Source: Limisphaerales bacterium
Lineage (GTDB): Bacteria; Verrucomicrobiota; Verrucomicrobiia; Limisphaerales; UBA1100
Direction: 5' to 3'
Assembly: GCA_014382585.1 (NCBI GenBank)
Contig: JACNJL010000031.1
Location: 1-43,637, forward strand
DNA length: 43,637 bases
Shown here piece by piece: positions 16,623 through 25,550 of this stretch. The position numbers were made by a program, and so were the translations under genes. Position 1 is the stretch's first letter. Each line of letters begins with the position of its first letter. The notes under the pieces are model-generated. The model made no database searches and was not told the origin of the DNA. It was given only the letters and a program-made list of their open reading frames with translations.

Positions 16623-19481
16623 TTACTGACAGGCCTCGCACTCGGGATCGAGGATGCTGCAGGTGGGGGCGACCACTGCGCTGGATTCCGATTTGCTTTT
16701 CATCCACTCCGGCTGCACGCCGTAGCTGTTGATGTTCACTGTCGATTTTTCAATTTGCGTCGCCCCGAGTGTGCGCAGGTAGTAAGTTGTTTTCAGGCCG
16801 GCTTCCCACGCGAAGAAATACATATCGCTCAATACCCGGCCGGTCTTGCCGCCCTCGGGTACTTGTCGGAGGTCGAAGTACAGGTTCAGCGATTGGCCCA
16901 TATCGATCCACTTTTGGCGCCGCGCCGCGCAGGCGATCAGCCATTTGGAATCAATCTCGAATGAGGTGCGGAAAACATCCTTCATATCATCTGGGATGCG
17001 ATCAATCTTCAGCACCGAGCCATCGTAATACTTGAGGTCCTCCACCATTTGCGCGTCCCACAAGCCACGCTCCTTCAGTTGTTCCACGAGGTAATCATTC
17101 ACCACCGTAAACTCGCCGGAGAGGTTCGCCTTCGCGTACATATTTTTGTAAGTCGGCTCGATGGATTGGCTGACACCGATGATATTCGCGATGGTGGCCG
17201 TGGGGGCGATGGCCATCGTGTTGCTGTTGCGCACGCCGTGTTTCGCGATCGATTCGCGCACGGGCGTCCAGTCCATTTGCGCGCTGCGATCCACCGTGAG
17301 GCTGCCGCCGCGCTCTTGCGCGAGCAATTCAATCGTGTCGATGGGCAGCAACCCGCGGGACCATTTGGAGCCTTCATACGTTTCGTACGGGCCGCGCTCG
17401 GCCGCCAGTTCGCTGGACGTGAGGATGGCGTAGTAGGAAATCATTTCCATGCTGCGATCGGCAAAGGCCACTGCCGCCTCGCTGGAGTACGGAATGCGCA
17501 GCTTATAAAGCGCATCCTGAAACGCCATCACGCCCATGCCCACGGGGCGATGGCGCATATTCGCCGTGCGCGCCTCGGGTGTGGGGTAGTAGTTGATGTC
17601 GATCACGTTATCCAGCATCCGGATGGCCGTGCGCACGGTGCTGGCGATGAGTTCCTCATTGAGTTCGCCGTCCTTGATGTGCGCGGTGAGATTTACCGAG
17701 CCCAGATTGCACACGGCTGTTTCCTCGGCACTGGTGTTGAGCAAAATTTCCGTGCACAAATTTGAGCTGTGCACCACGCCCATATGATCCTGCGGCGAGC
17801 GCACATTGGAGGGATCCTTAAAGGTAATCCACGGATGCCCCGTTTCGAAAAGGCTCATCAGCATTTTGCGCCAAAGATTCTCGGCCTGCACGGTTTTGAA
17901 ATGCTTGATCTCGCCGGCCGCAGCCATCGCTTCGTATTCTTCGTAGCGTTTCTCAAATGCCGCGCCGTACAGATCGTGCAAATCCGCCACGTCGCTCGGG
18001 CTGAAAAGCGTCCACTCGCCGCCCGCCTTCACGCGTTTCATAAACAAATCCGGGATCCAGTTGGCGGTGTTCATATCTGGAGTGCGCCGGCGTTCGTCGC
18101 CGGTATTCTTGCGCAGGTCCATGAAATCCTCGATGTCCAAGTGCCACGTCTCGAGGTACGCGCACATCGCGCCCTTGCGTTTGCCGCCTTGGTTCACGGC
18201 CACGGCGGTGTCGTTGGCGACTTTCAAAAACGGAATCACGCCCTGACTTTCGCCGTTGGTGCCTTTGATGTGCGAACCGGTGGCGCGGATATTCGTCCAG
18301 TCATTGCCCAAACCGCCGGCCCATTTAGACAAGCGCGCATCGTCGGCCACCAGTTTGAAAATGCTTTCGAGATCGTCATCCACCGTGCTGAGGTAGCAGG
18401 AGGAAAGTTGCGGGTGCAACGTACCCGCGTTGAACAACGTGGGCGTGGAGGACATAAAGCGGAAGGAACTCAACGCGTGATAAAACTCAATCGCGCGCTC
18501 CTCGCGGTTGGCTTCGTTCATCGCCAGCCCCATCGAGACGCGCATATAAAAATACTGCGGCGTTTCAATCCGCGTGCCGCCGATGTGAATGAGGTAACGA
18601 TCGTAAATCGTCTGGATGCCCATATAAGCAAACTGCTGATCGCGCTCCAGCTTGAAGGCCTCCGCCAGCTTGGCGTGGTCGTACTGCAGCAAATCCGGCG
18701 ACAACCGCCCGGCGTCCACGCCTTGGCGGAGGTAATCGGGGAAATGATCGCGGTGCAATTGCGGCAACTCCACCGGCGAATCAAACTTCGGCAGCACTTC
18801 CTCGTAAATTTGGTTCAGCAACAAACGCGCGGCCACGTAGGTGTACGCCGGCTCTTTTTCGATTCGCGACTTGGCGGACATCACCAGCGCTTTGTCGATC
18901 TCCACCGTGTGTACGCCGTCGTACAGGTTGCGCATCGTCTCATCGAAAAGATCGTTGGCTTGGCATTTGTCTTCCACCCCACGGCACGCGCCGAAGATGT
19001 CGCGCTTTAACCGGCTGGGATCGAGCACTTCCTGTTCGCCGTCGGGCAACGTCACGAACAATTGTTCCTGCGTCTGACCGTCCACCGTGCGGTCGCCCCG
19101 AATGGCGCGCGCCTTGCGGCGTTCCTCGCGATAAACAATGTAGCGCTTGGCCGCGCCGTGGAAGCCGCCGGACATCAGCTTTTCTTCCACCACATCCTGA
19201 ATCCGCTCAATCTCCAGCGACTCGTCATTGGACAAATAAACTAGGCAACGCTCCACGACTTCGTGCGTGAGCAACTGCGCATCCGCCTGCATCGATTCCG
19301 GCGCGGGCTCGTCCTGTTCCAAACCGGCGTCCGCCTTCAACGCCGCTTCGAGGGCTAAATAAATTCTCGTTTCATCAAACTCAATGATACGTCCATCGCG
19401 CTTGCACACTTGGAGTTGTTTGCCTTCGAGGGGGTCCAAAGTAGCCATCCGCAATTGGCCGTCGAGCTGCTCATTAATCAT
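16623..19481 (-). CDS. nrdA: Ribonucleoside-diphosphate reductase large subunit, two ATP-cones
   Basis: This class I catalytic subunit (952 aa) reduces ribonucleoside diphosphates. Active-site residues are Cys362 (LSSCYLS), Asn574-Cys576-Glu578 (SSNLCTEI), Cys591 ([10 protein letters not shown]), the YY pair in TTYYLRT, and C-terminal Cys948/Cys951 (CEACQ) for thioredoxin or glutaredoxin. It is longer than E. coli NrdA (761 aa) because there are two N-terminal ATP-cone-like regions: about 24-125 ([16 protein letters not shown]) and about 140-230 ([19 protein letters not shown]), the latter aligning with the single cone of E. coli. ATP-cones set overall activity through dATP/ATP binding. It forms an operon with nrdB; a long 5' region with DnaA-box-like sites lies upstream. 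Confidence 0.95.
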   Translation of the reverse strand: MINEQLDGQLRMATLDPLEGKQLQVCKRDGRIIEFDETRIYLALEAALKADAGLEQDEPAPESMQADAQLLTHEVVERCLVYLSNDESLEIERIQDVVEEKLMSGGFHGAAKRYIVYREERRKARAIRGDRTVDGQTQEQLFVTLPDGEQEVLDPSRLKRDIFGACRGVEDKCQANDLFDETMRNLYDGVHTVEIDKALVMSAKSRIEKEPAYTYVAARLLLNQIYEEVLPKFDSPVELPQLHRDHFPDYLRQGVDAGRLSPDLLQYDHAKLAEAFKLERDQQFAYMGIQTIYDRYLIHIGGTRIETPQYFYMRVSMGLAMNEANREERAIEFYHALSSFRFMSSTPTLFNAGTLHPQLSSCYLSTVDDDLESIFKLVADDARLSKWAGGLGNDWTNIRATGSHIKGTNGESQGVIPFLKVANDTAVAVNQGGKRKGAMCAYLETWHLDIEDFMDLRKNTGDERRRTPDMNTANWIPDLFMKRVKAGGEWTLFSPSDVADLHDLYGAAFEKRYEEYEAMAAAGEIKHFKTVQAENLWRKMLMSLFETGHPWITFKDPSNVRSPQDHMGVVHSSNLCTEILLNTSAEETAVCNLGSVNLTAHIKDGELNEELIASTVRTAIRMLDNVIDINYYPTPEARTANMRHRPVGMGVMAFQDALYKLRIPYSSEAAVAFADRSMEMISYYAILTSSELAAERGPYETYEGSKWSRGLLPIDTIELLAQERGGSLTVDRSAQMDWTPVRESIAKHGVRNSNTMAIAPTATIANIIGVSQSIEPTYKNMYAKANLSGEFTVVNDYLVEQLKERGLWDAQMVEDLKYYDGSVLKIDRIPDDMKDVFRTSFEIDSKWLIACAARRQKWIDMGQSLNLYFDLRQVPEGGKTGRVLSDMYFFAWEAGLKTTYYLRTLGATQIEKSTVNINSYGVQPEWMKSKSESSAVVAPTCSILDPECEACQ

Positions 19482-20096
19482 ACTTAGTTTATTCCTATCA
19501 ATCGTTCAGCGGCCGCCACGCCGCGTTGCATCTTGGGTCGGCAAACTGAGTTTCACCGGCCCGGGGTAGGTTGGGTTAAACCGCCCCAACTGCCCTGGCA
19601 AGGCAGCCGCCCGCACACTCGCGCAGGACTTGTCGTTCAAGCCGATCCAGCCCCCAAATCCGCCCACCCCGCCGCAACGGCGCTTCGCAGGCTAAATTGG
19701 GTCGAAAAACCATCATTTTACCGAAATAATCAGCAGGTTATTCACAGAAGACTCACATACTGTTATGAAGTTATTTACTGGCATATCCACAAGCTGTTGT
19801 GTGACCTCGCGATCAACTGCGCGATATATTGGGGTATCCCCAAAATTAGTCAACACATAAAATGACAAATTGTGGATAACCGAAGCCCGTTTTTTAGACA
19901 AATGCTCAAATGCCTCGGTATAGGCTCATTTGGGGGCCAAAAGAAATAATTCACAGTTCACTATTCACACCTCTTTCGGGGTGTGCGAGGTGAGTTTGGT
20001 GAATACCTGCGCCCCAAGCCGGTGAGACCGTGCAATTCAGTGTGAAAAAGCCCGAAAATGAGCGCGATTTATTGGCAAATGTGCCAAGCAATTTCG
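19482..20096. other. 615-bp gene-free region upstream of nrdA
   Basis: This is the largest gene-free stretch of the window. The part next to nrdA (about 19500-19690) is GC-rich and contains two hairpins: TTGGG/CCCAA at 19571-19589, and CTGCC/GGCAG at 19590-19606. The part from about 19700 is markedly AT-richer and carries DnaA-box-like 9-mers. It also has a TTGGGG-TAT-CCCCAA palindrome near 19829-19843 and one low-complexity inverted repeat at 19951-20005. It must hold the nrdAB promoter and the end of the cytochrome b transcription unit's upstream side; no gene is credible. I could not find a convincing NrdR box. Confidence 0.6.
19738..19879. promoter_or_regulatory. DnaA-box-like sites upstream of nrdA
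   Basis: Consensus TT(A/T)TNCACA is matched exactly on the plus strand at 19738-19746 (TTATTCACA) and on the minus strand at 19871-19879 (TTATCCACA, the strongest E. coli form). A one-mismatch copy lies at 19783-19791. A further exact minus-strand match occurs at 20041-20049. Two more one-mismatch copies at 19947 and 19961 fall within a repeat and may be accidental. DnaA control of nrdAB is known in E. coli. Confidence 0.45.
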
Positions 20097-21848
20097 CTAC
20101 TCCCCGCGGAGCCAGTCGACAATGCGTTCCATTTGACGAAGTGTGAGTTTTTTGTCTTTGCCAAAGGCGGGCATACGGTCGTTCTTTTTGCCGTAAAACC
20201 GTTCATGCGCAGGATCATTTACGATACCGAGCATCCATTCGCGCGAGCCGTAGCCGGTCAAGTCCGGTGCCGAATAATCATCCGCATTCCAACCGCCCAA
20301 CGCGTGGCAATCGGTGCAGCCGATTTCGTCAAACAACTCGCGACCCTTTTGAATGGCTTCGTGATCCGCCAAATCCATTTTCGATTGCGAAGCCAACGTC
20401 GCTTCGGCGGAGATGGCTTTGATGAGCAAATCCATATCCGCGCGCAAATCTTTGTCGTCATCGATGCCATCGAATTCGTCGTTCAGGAAATCCTGCATCT
20501 TACTTTTCTGGGCGTGCGCGGTGTGGCCGAAAAACTTGTCGGATCCAAACCGCTCGGGGTGCAGTAGTTCCGTCAAGTACTCGCGACTGCCAAACCCTTT
20601 GAGATCCGGCGCGCTCGGTTTTTCGACTGGATTGCCGAGGCCATTGTTGCCGCCATACGTGTGGCAGCTGGCGCAGTGTTGGGCAAACAGTTTCGGCCCC
20701 TGCAACAACGCCAGCGCGCCTTCGGGTGGAATGCCGTTCTCGGCCAGTTCTTTCACGATGGCTGCTTCGCGCGCGGCTTGTTCTTTGGAAGCAATGTAAG
20801 TGGGATTGTTGCGGTCGGAATTCACTGCCATGTAAGTGAGGATGCCGGCGAAGGCGAGGATGCCAAAAAGCAGGCCCACATTGAAACGGTGGCCGCGCTC
20901 GGATTTGCCGATGATGGGCATCAGGAAAATCAAGGTCATCGCTATGCCGGGCAGCACGACCGCGCCGAGCACTTCCCAATGGCCGGGAAAATATTTCAGG
21001 AACTGGAAGAGGAACAGGAAATACCAATCCGGCCGCGCTGGATATGCGGAGGAAGGATCGGCGGGGGCATCGAGGTGCGCGCCGTTGAAGGCAAAGTACA
21101 GCACAAGAATGGTGACGAGCACGGCAAGGCAGGCGACAGCATCTTTGAGGACTTGCTCGGGCCAGAAATATTCGTCGGCTTTTTTGATCGGTTTTTTGGG
21201 AGTCAAACCGTGTCGGCGGAACAAATAAATGTGGCCAACCGTCAGCCCAATGACACTCAGGGGCAAAATGCCCGCGTGCAGCGCGAAGAAGCGCGTGAGC
21301 GTGTGATGCCCGTAATCCGCGCCGCCGAGGACGAGTTGCTTGAGCGTTTCGCCAATGAGCGGCGTGCTGCCTAAAATATCCGTGGCGACTTTGGTGGCCC
21401 AATAGCCTTTTTGATCCCACGGCAAAAGATAGCCGGTGAGCGACAGCGCGAGCACGAGTTGCAGCAGAATAATCCCGAACCAAAAATTGATTTCGCGCGG
21501 CGCTTTGTATGCGCCGTCGATGACCACTTGCATCAAGTGCAGCACCAGCAGCACGGTCATCACCTGTGCCGTCCAGTGATGCAGCCCGCGCAGGAAGTGC
21601 CCGCCGGTCATGTGCTCCTGAATATAGTAGACGCTTTCCCACGAAGTTTGGCCGCTGGCGCTGTAGCCCATCCACAGGAAAATGCCGGTGATGAACTGAA
21701 TCATCAGCGTGAACGTCAGCGTGCTGCCCCACACGTAACGCCAGCGCGAACCGCCCGGCACGGTTTCAAACAGCGCCTCGCGGATGTGATCTTTAATGCC
21801 GGTACGATTATCCAGCCAATCGTAAAGTTGCTTCAAGCGCTGCATCAT
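20097..21848 (-). CDS. Cytochrome b fused to two cytochrome c modules (bc complex)
   Basis: Membrane subunit of a quinol-oxidising bc-type complex (583 aa). The N-terminal part is a full-length cytochrome b with haem-b histidines near H90/H91 with H104, and H191 with H206 (ALHAGILP, VGHIYLF). The Qo-site PDWY (273-276) is the equivalent of PEWY. After the last membrane helix (about 322-342) come two cytochrome c modules with CASCH (392-396) and CTDCH (511-515), the second having a likely Met ligand in DRMPAF (Met559). The fusion would replace a separate cytochrome c1. It overlaps the Rieske gene by 4 bp (ATGA), which precedes it, so the two form a compact operon. Confidence 0.93.
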   Translation of the reverse strand: MMQRLKQLYDWLDNRTGIKDHIREALFETVPGGSRWRYVWGSTLTFTLMIQFITGIFLWMGYSASGQTSWESVYYIQEHMTGGHFLRGLHHWTAQVMTVLLVLHLMQVVIDGAYKAPREINFWFGIILLQLVLALSLTGYLLPWDQKGYWATKVATDILGSTPLIGETLKQLVLGGADYGHHTLTRFFALHAGILPLSVIGLTVGHIYLFRRHGLTPKKPIKKADEYFWPEQVLKDAVACLAVLVTILVLYFAFNGAHLDAPADPSSAYPARPDWYFLFLFQFLKYFPGHWEVLGAVVLPGIAMTLIFLMPIIGKSERGHRFNVGLLFGILAFAGILTYMAVNSDRNNPTYIASKEQAAREAAIVKELAENGIPPEGALALLQGPKLFAQHCASCHTYGGNNGLGNPVEKPSAPDLKGFGSREYLTELLHPERFGSDKFFGHTAHAQKSKMQDFLNDEFDGIDDDKDLRADMDLLIKAISAEATLASQSKMDLADHEAIQKGRELFDEIGCTDCHALGGWNADDYSAPDLTGYGSREWMLGIVNDPAHERFYGKKNDRMPAFGKDKKLTLRQMERIVDWLRGE

Positions 21849-22399
21849 GAAATGGCGATCTTATCCTTTGAGTTGGCCTTGAAGCGCTGGAATTTTACCC
21901 ACACTTCGCTGGTGTTGCGCAGCTCCACGTCCAGCGTGTCCATCCCGCGCGGACTCACGCCATTTTTCAATTTGCCATCCAGTGCGAAATTACTGTCGTG
22001 ACACGGGCAGAAAAAATCCGACTCCTCTTTGCGGTAATCCACAAAACAACCGAGGTGCGGGCAAACCGTGTTAAACGCGGTGACCTCATCTTTTTCATTT
22101 TTCAGCAAATAAACCGCGCCCACCGGCACATCTTTATAGCGCGTCCACTTGTCCGATTTATCGGCCACGATGGCGAACTTCATTGGCACGCCGGTTTCCA
22201 AACCGCCTAAATCTCCCAGCCGAATCATCGCCCCGCCCTCGGCCGCCTCTTTATCCATTAGCGGACTGAGCGCCACGCGTACGCCAGCCGCCATCGGCAC
22301 TGCGCCGATGGCCGCACCGATCACGCAGGACGCGCCTTTAATAAACTGCCGACGATCCGGTTGCTCTTCTTCGGAATGTGAATCGTTTTCGCCTGTCAT
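21845..22399 (-). CDS. Rieske iron-sulfur protein of the bc complex
   Basis: This 184-residue protein carries a 2Fe-2S cluster that takes electrons from quinol. The cluster motifs are TVCPHLGC (Cys113, His115) and FFCPCHDSNF (Cys131, His134), and Cys118-Cys133 can form the stabilising disulfide. The N-terminus has a twin-arginine-type signal, DRRQFIKGASCVIG, whose hydrophobic stretch should remain as the membrane anchor. Start ATG 22399 has GAGG 5 bp upstream. The next gene, cytochrome b-c, overlaps its stop, as expected for obligate partners. Confidence 0.95.
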   Translation of the reverse strand: MTGENDSHSEEEQPDRRQFIKGASCVIGAAIGAVPMAAGVRVALSPLMDKEAAEGGAMIRLGDLGGLETGVPMKFAIVADKSDKWTRYKDVPVGAVYLLKNEKDEVTAFNTVCPHLGCFVDYRKEESDFFCPCHDSNFALDGKLKNGVSPRGMDTLDVELRNTSEVWVKFQRFKANSKDKIAIS

Positions 22400-22536
22400 A
22401 ATATCCTCGGGAAATGCTCAGTCAATGGACGCGAACCCTCCCGCAAAATTCAGTTCCCAATACACCAAGCCCGCGAGTTCTTCAAGCTTGGCGGTTTTGA
22501 AGTGCATTTTTCGCGCGTATCCCCTAACGTACCCGC

Positions 22537-23931
22537 GTGCTGGCACTCAGCCTTTTTCCCGGCGACTCGGCCTTGATGTTGTTCCTGCTCGTGGTGGGCG
22601 CATTCACCTTGCTCGGCCTGCAAACCGATGGCTTACGTATGGGGATGCTGTTTGTCGGCACGCTGTTGGCGCTGATCTTCGCGCCGATGCTCGCAGGCGT
22701 TTTAGGAAAATTCATTAATCTCCCCGAGCATCCGCTTTGGTGGGAATTGGGCGCGGGCAAAATCTGGGCCTTCTTTATTCTGATGACCGCCGTACTCGCC
22801 GCCACCCAACCGCTGCATCGCAAACTGCAACATCACATCAAACACAAACTCGAAACCAATCGCCTCGCCGAATGGGATCGCGTGAACTCCATCGCCGGCA
22901 TTTCGCTCGGCGGCATTCTCGGCGTGCTCTATCTAATGCTATTGGCCGGCATCATCACACCGCTCGGCTACGCCGCCAACCAAGTACGCCCCAACGAATC
23001 CGCCGCGGCCGATGAGCCGATGGGCTATCGCCTGGCCGCGCGTTTGCATCGCGATTTTCGCACGCTTGGCCTCGACAAATCCGCGCGCCTTTTCGATCCC
23101 GCCAGCGACCGCTTTTATGATGCGGCCGATATCACCGGTTTGCTTTATCATAATTTGCGCGGAAAAAATTTGCGGCCCTTTCGCACGCGGCTCGTGGCCT
23201 ATCCCGCCTTGGTGGAAGCCGTACACACGCAGCATCTCTTCCATCTTTTGCACCTCAGCAGCACCAACACGTTTCTATTGGCCGACCTGCAAAATCAGGC
23301 ATCTCCCTCCCGCCTGTTGCAACACGCGCACGTGCGCGACGCCCTGACCAATGAGGACCTGCGCAAAAAACTCGCCCAAGTGGACACCCGCGATTTGTAC
23401 GATTATCTTCGCACCGGCAAATCCACCTTGTATGACCCCGCCACATTGCGCGCCCAAAAACTCCCCGTGCTGCTCGGCGGCTGGGAGCTCGATGTGCCCG
23501 CCACACAACAGCAATTTGAATCGATTTATGGGGAGATGGATGACCGCGAAAAAGAAAAACTGCGCGCCTACCTTGATGCTCTCAGCCAATTTTTGTTGCT
23601 CAGTTTTTCAGAAAAGAATTTTTATTTGGACGGCCAGCATTTTGCGTACAAAGCCTTGGGCGCGAAACCGCCCCCGAACCGCACCGTCAACGGCCTCTTA
23701 CCCCGCCCCGAATCGCCCGGTGCTTTTGCACAGCGCTCCGTGCGAATCCTGCTGGCCGGCCCGTGGCAGGCGAAGGGGGATATTTTCATCACACAATTCC
23801 ACTGGCCTCACGCGCAGCCGCCCATCCAGTGTGCAGTGGAGATTCAGGAATTTTCAAACCGACTGCGCGTCACGCTGAAGGATTTCAATAACGAAGCGTA
23901 CATCTTCCGCCGCACCGACAGCGCGGAATAA
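22537..23931 (+). CDS. CvpA-like membrane protein with large soluble domain
   Basis: The protein (464 aa, GTG start at 22537) begins with four hydrophobic helices (about 10-30, 36-60, 72-92, 118-145). Their arrangement resembles the CvpA (colicin V production) family, including a glycine-rich DRVNSIAGISLGGILGVLYL helix. About 300 soluble residues follow, with no domain I recognise; they include several Leu/His-rich helical stretches (AVHTQHLFHLLHLS) and a C-terminal beta-rich part (VRILLAGPW, CAVEIQEFSNRLRVTLK). CvpA proteins are small membrane proteins of uncertain role in envelope homeostasis. It is divergent from the Rieske gene. The membrane part is probable; the family assignment is tentative. 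Confidence 0.6.
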   Translation: MLALSLFPGDSALMLFLLVVGAFTLLGLQTDGLRMGMLFVGTLLALIFAPMLAGVLGKFINLPEHPLWWELGAGKIWAFFILMTAVLAATQPLHRKLQHHIKHKLETNRLAEWDRVNSIAGISLGGILGVLYLMLLAGIITPLGYAANQVRPNESAAADEPMGYRLAARLHRDFRTLGLDKSARLFDPASDRFYDAADITGLLYHNLRGKNLRPFRTRLVAYPALVEAVHTQHLFHLLHLSSTNTFLLADLQNQASPSRLLQHAHVRDALTNEDLRKKLAQVDTRDLYDYLRTGKSTLYDPATLRAQKLPVLLGGWELDVPATQQQFESIYGEMDDREKEKLRAYLDALSQFLLLSFSEKNFYLDGQHFAYKALGAKPPPNRTVNGLLPRPESPGAFAQRSVRILLAGPWQAKGDIFITQFHWPHAQPPIQCAVEIQEFSNRLRVTLKDFNNEAYIFRRTDSAE

Positions 23932-23940
23932 TAAGCCCTC

Positions 23941-24942
23941 CTAACCATCCAACGCCACGAGCTGATGCGTCAGGCAATCAGTTAGCGCCAGCATCGGCTC
24001 ACTGCCGGTGGGTAAATTTTCCACAGCCGCCTTGGCGTTGGCGATATAACCGGCCACCACTTCGCGGCATTCGGTGGGGATGCCGGCATTCATCAACCGT
24101 TCGCGGATGGCTTCCGCCTGCGCCTCGCCGTCCTTGAGCATCGCGAGCCAGGCTTTGCGCCCGGCGTCATCTGCGCGATCCAGTGCCAGCAACACCGGCA
24201 ACGTCGCCTTGCCAGTGGCGAGATCCGTGCCCAACGTTTTGCCGGCGATGGCTTCGGCGCCGAAGACGTCCACGCAATCATCATAAATTTGATACGCCGT
24301 GCCGAGTTGATCGCCGTACTCGCGCAAGGCCGCTTCGGTGTCGGCGTCTGCCGCAGATAACCGCGCGCCCAACGCGCAGGCGAGCGCAAACAGCTCGGCG
24401 GTTTTCATCCCGACCAATTCAAAATACTCCGCCTGTTGCAATTGGAAATTGCCGCGTTGGAGGGTTTGGCGAATCTCGCCGGTGCACACCGCTTTGGCCG
24501 CGCGCGCCACGAGGCCGCACACCGATTGCGTGGGCATGTTGGCCGCCAATTGCAGCGCCTCGGCAAAAAGACAATCGCCCGCGAGCACCGAAACTTTGTT
24601 GCCCCAGTTGGCGGCGAGCGTGGGGCGGCTGCGCCGCACTTCCGCGCCGTCCACCACATCATCGTGCACCAGCGTAGCGAGGTGAATCATCTCAATAATC
24701 ACCGCCGCCCGTGCGTGCTCGGCATTGAGCCCGCCCGCGGCACGCCCACTCAAAGCCACCAATAACGGCCGCAGTTGCTTGCCTCGACTGCCCAGCGCGT
24801 ATTGCACAAAGGTGGCGATTTGCGGATCAAACACCTCCACCTCCGCCTGCAGTTGACCCGTCACCTCATCGAGAAATGGCTGCACCGGTTCGCACAAAGC
24901 CTGCCAATCCGGCGGCGGCGCGTTGGTTTTTTCGGCGATCAT
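23941..24942 (-). CDS. Long-chain polyprenyl diphosphate synthase
   Basis: This trans-prenyltransferase (333 aa) builds a long isoprenoid chain from isopentenyl diphosphate units, usually for the quinone side chain. It has the first Asp-rich motif LVHDDVVDGAE (Asp94, Asp95, Asp98), a basic GSRGKQLRPLL site, the GKTLGTDLATGK segment, and the second Asp-rich motif YDDCVDVFG (Asp221, Asp222, Asp225). Ala at the fifth position before the first motif is compatible with a long product (octaprenyl-type) rather than farnesyl or geranylgeranyl. The 3' end is 9 bp from the CvpA-like gene's end (convergent). The product would feed the quinone pool used by the bc complex. Confidence 0.92.
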   Translation of the reverse strand: MIAEKTNAPPPDWQALCEPVQPFLDEVTGQLQAEVEVFDPQIATFVQYALGSRGKQLRPLLVALSGRAAGGLNAEHARAAVIIEMIHLATLVHDDVVDGAEVRRSRPTLAANWGNKVSVLAGDCLFAEALQLAANMPTQSVCGLVARAAKAVCTGEIRQTLQRGNFQLQQAEYFELVGMKTAELFALACALGARLSAADADTEAALREYGDQLGTAYQIYDDCVDVFGAEAIAGKTLGTDLATGKATLPVLLALDRADDAGRKAWLAMLKDGEAQAEAIRERLMNAGIPTECREVVAGYIANAKAAVENLPTGSEPMLALTDCLTHQLVALDG

Positions 24943-25022
24943 CTTTGGGAAAACATACCGCGAGAGGGCTCAAACGTCGAGGGAATGATCAGTCAATGGA
25001 GAAACCAAGATGCTGCCAACCA

Positions 25023-25436
25023 TCAACCCTTAACTCCTCCCATCTTCAGCACTCTTTTAAATTCCGCCGCGCTCACTGGCGACACCGACAAACGGCTTTG
25101 CTTCAACAGCCCCATTCCGGCAAGCTTGGGTTCGGCTTTGATTTGGGCCAGCGTCACCGGTGTGGGGAGTGCTTGGTCCGGTTTCAAATCCACCACGCTC
25201 CAATCGCCTTTCGTGGCGGTGGGATCGGGGTACGCCTCGCGCGTTACCTTGGCTACACCCACCACCGCCTTTTCGCTCACGCTGTGGTAAAATAAAACCA
25301 GATCGCCCTTGCGCATTGCGCGCAGGTTGTTGCGGGCCTGGTAATTGCGCACGCCATCCCAAAGGGTTCCTTTGTCTTTCACAAACTGCGCCCACGGATA
25401 TTTTTCCGGTTCTTGTTTTACAAGCCAATGATTCAC
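25023..25436 (-). CDS. EVE domain protein
   Basis: This 137-residue protein starts MNHWLVKQEPEKYPWAQF (GTG at 25436). It continues with WDGVRNYQARNNLRAMRKGDLVLFYHS, VVGVAKVTREAYPDPTA and a C-terminal KQSRLSVSPVSAAEFK, the standard order of an EVE (DUF55, thymocyte-nuclear-protein-1-like) domain, a PUA-related fold that can bind modified bases in DNA or RNA. Its length is almost exactly one domain. An upstream in-frame start at 25490 would add a stretch derived from a repeat and is unlikely. The gene is divergent from the yggS-type gene. Confidence 0.9.
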   Translation of the reverse strand: MNHWLVKQEPEKYPWAQFVKDKGTLWDGVRNYQARNNLRAMRKGDLVLFYHSVSEKAVVGVAKVTREAYPDPTATKGDWSVVDLKPDQALPTPVTLAQIKAEPKLAGMGLLKQSRLSVSPVSAAEFKRVLKMGGVKG

Positions 25437-25441
25437 GTGGG

Positions 25442-25522
25442 GAATAGTGAGGTGGGGGCAGGGAGGAGTCACGCAAACACTACTCACCACTCACTTCTCA
25501 CCGATCACTATTCGCTACTCAC
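25442..25522. repeat. Low-complexity inverted repeat between EVE and yggS genes
   Basis: GAATAGTGAGGTG-type sequence (from 25442) faces CTACTCACC/ACTCACTTCTCACCGATCACTATTC (to about 25522). The arm cores GAATAGTGA and TCACTATTC are perfect inverted copies. It belongs to the same style of repeat as 2255-2337 and 34343-34470. Confidence 0.55.
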
Positions 25523-25550
25523 AACCCTCTATTCCCTGTAAAACACCCGC

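Noticed and set aside
19482-19700. Cobalamin riboswitch upstream of nrdA
   Set aside because: A GGTGAAA-like string occurs, but the rest of the B12-box and core elements is not in order.
19738-20049. Declaring this the chromosomal origin
   Set aside because: No dnaA, dnaN or gidA nearby and no skew data; several boxes lie in a repeat. Kept only as a candidate.
14857-20096. A defence island near vapBC and nrdAB
   Set aside because: vapBC is an isolated toxin-antitoxin pair; dcd and nrdAB are housekeeping dNTP genes with normal residues.
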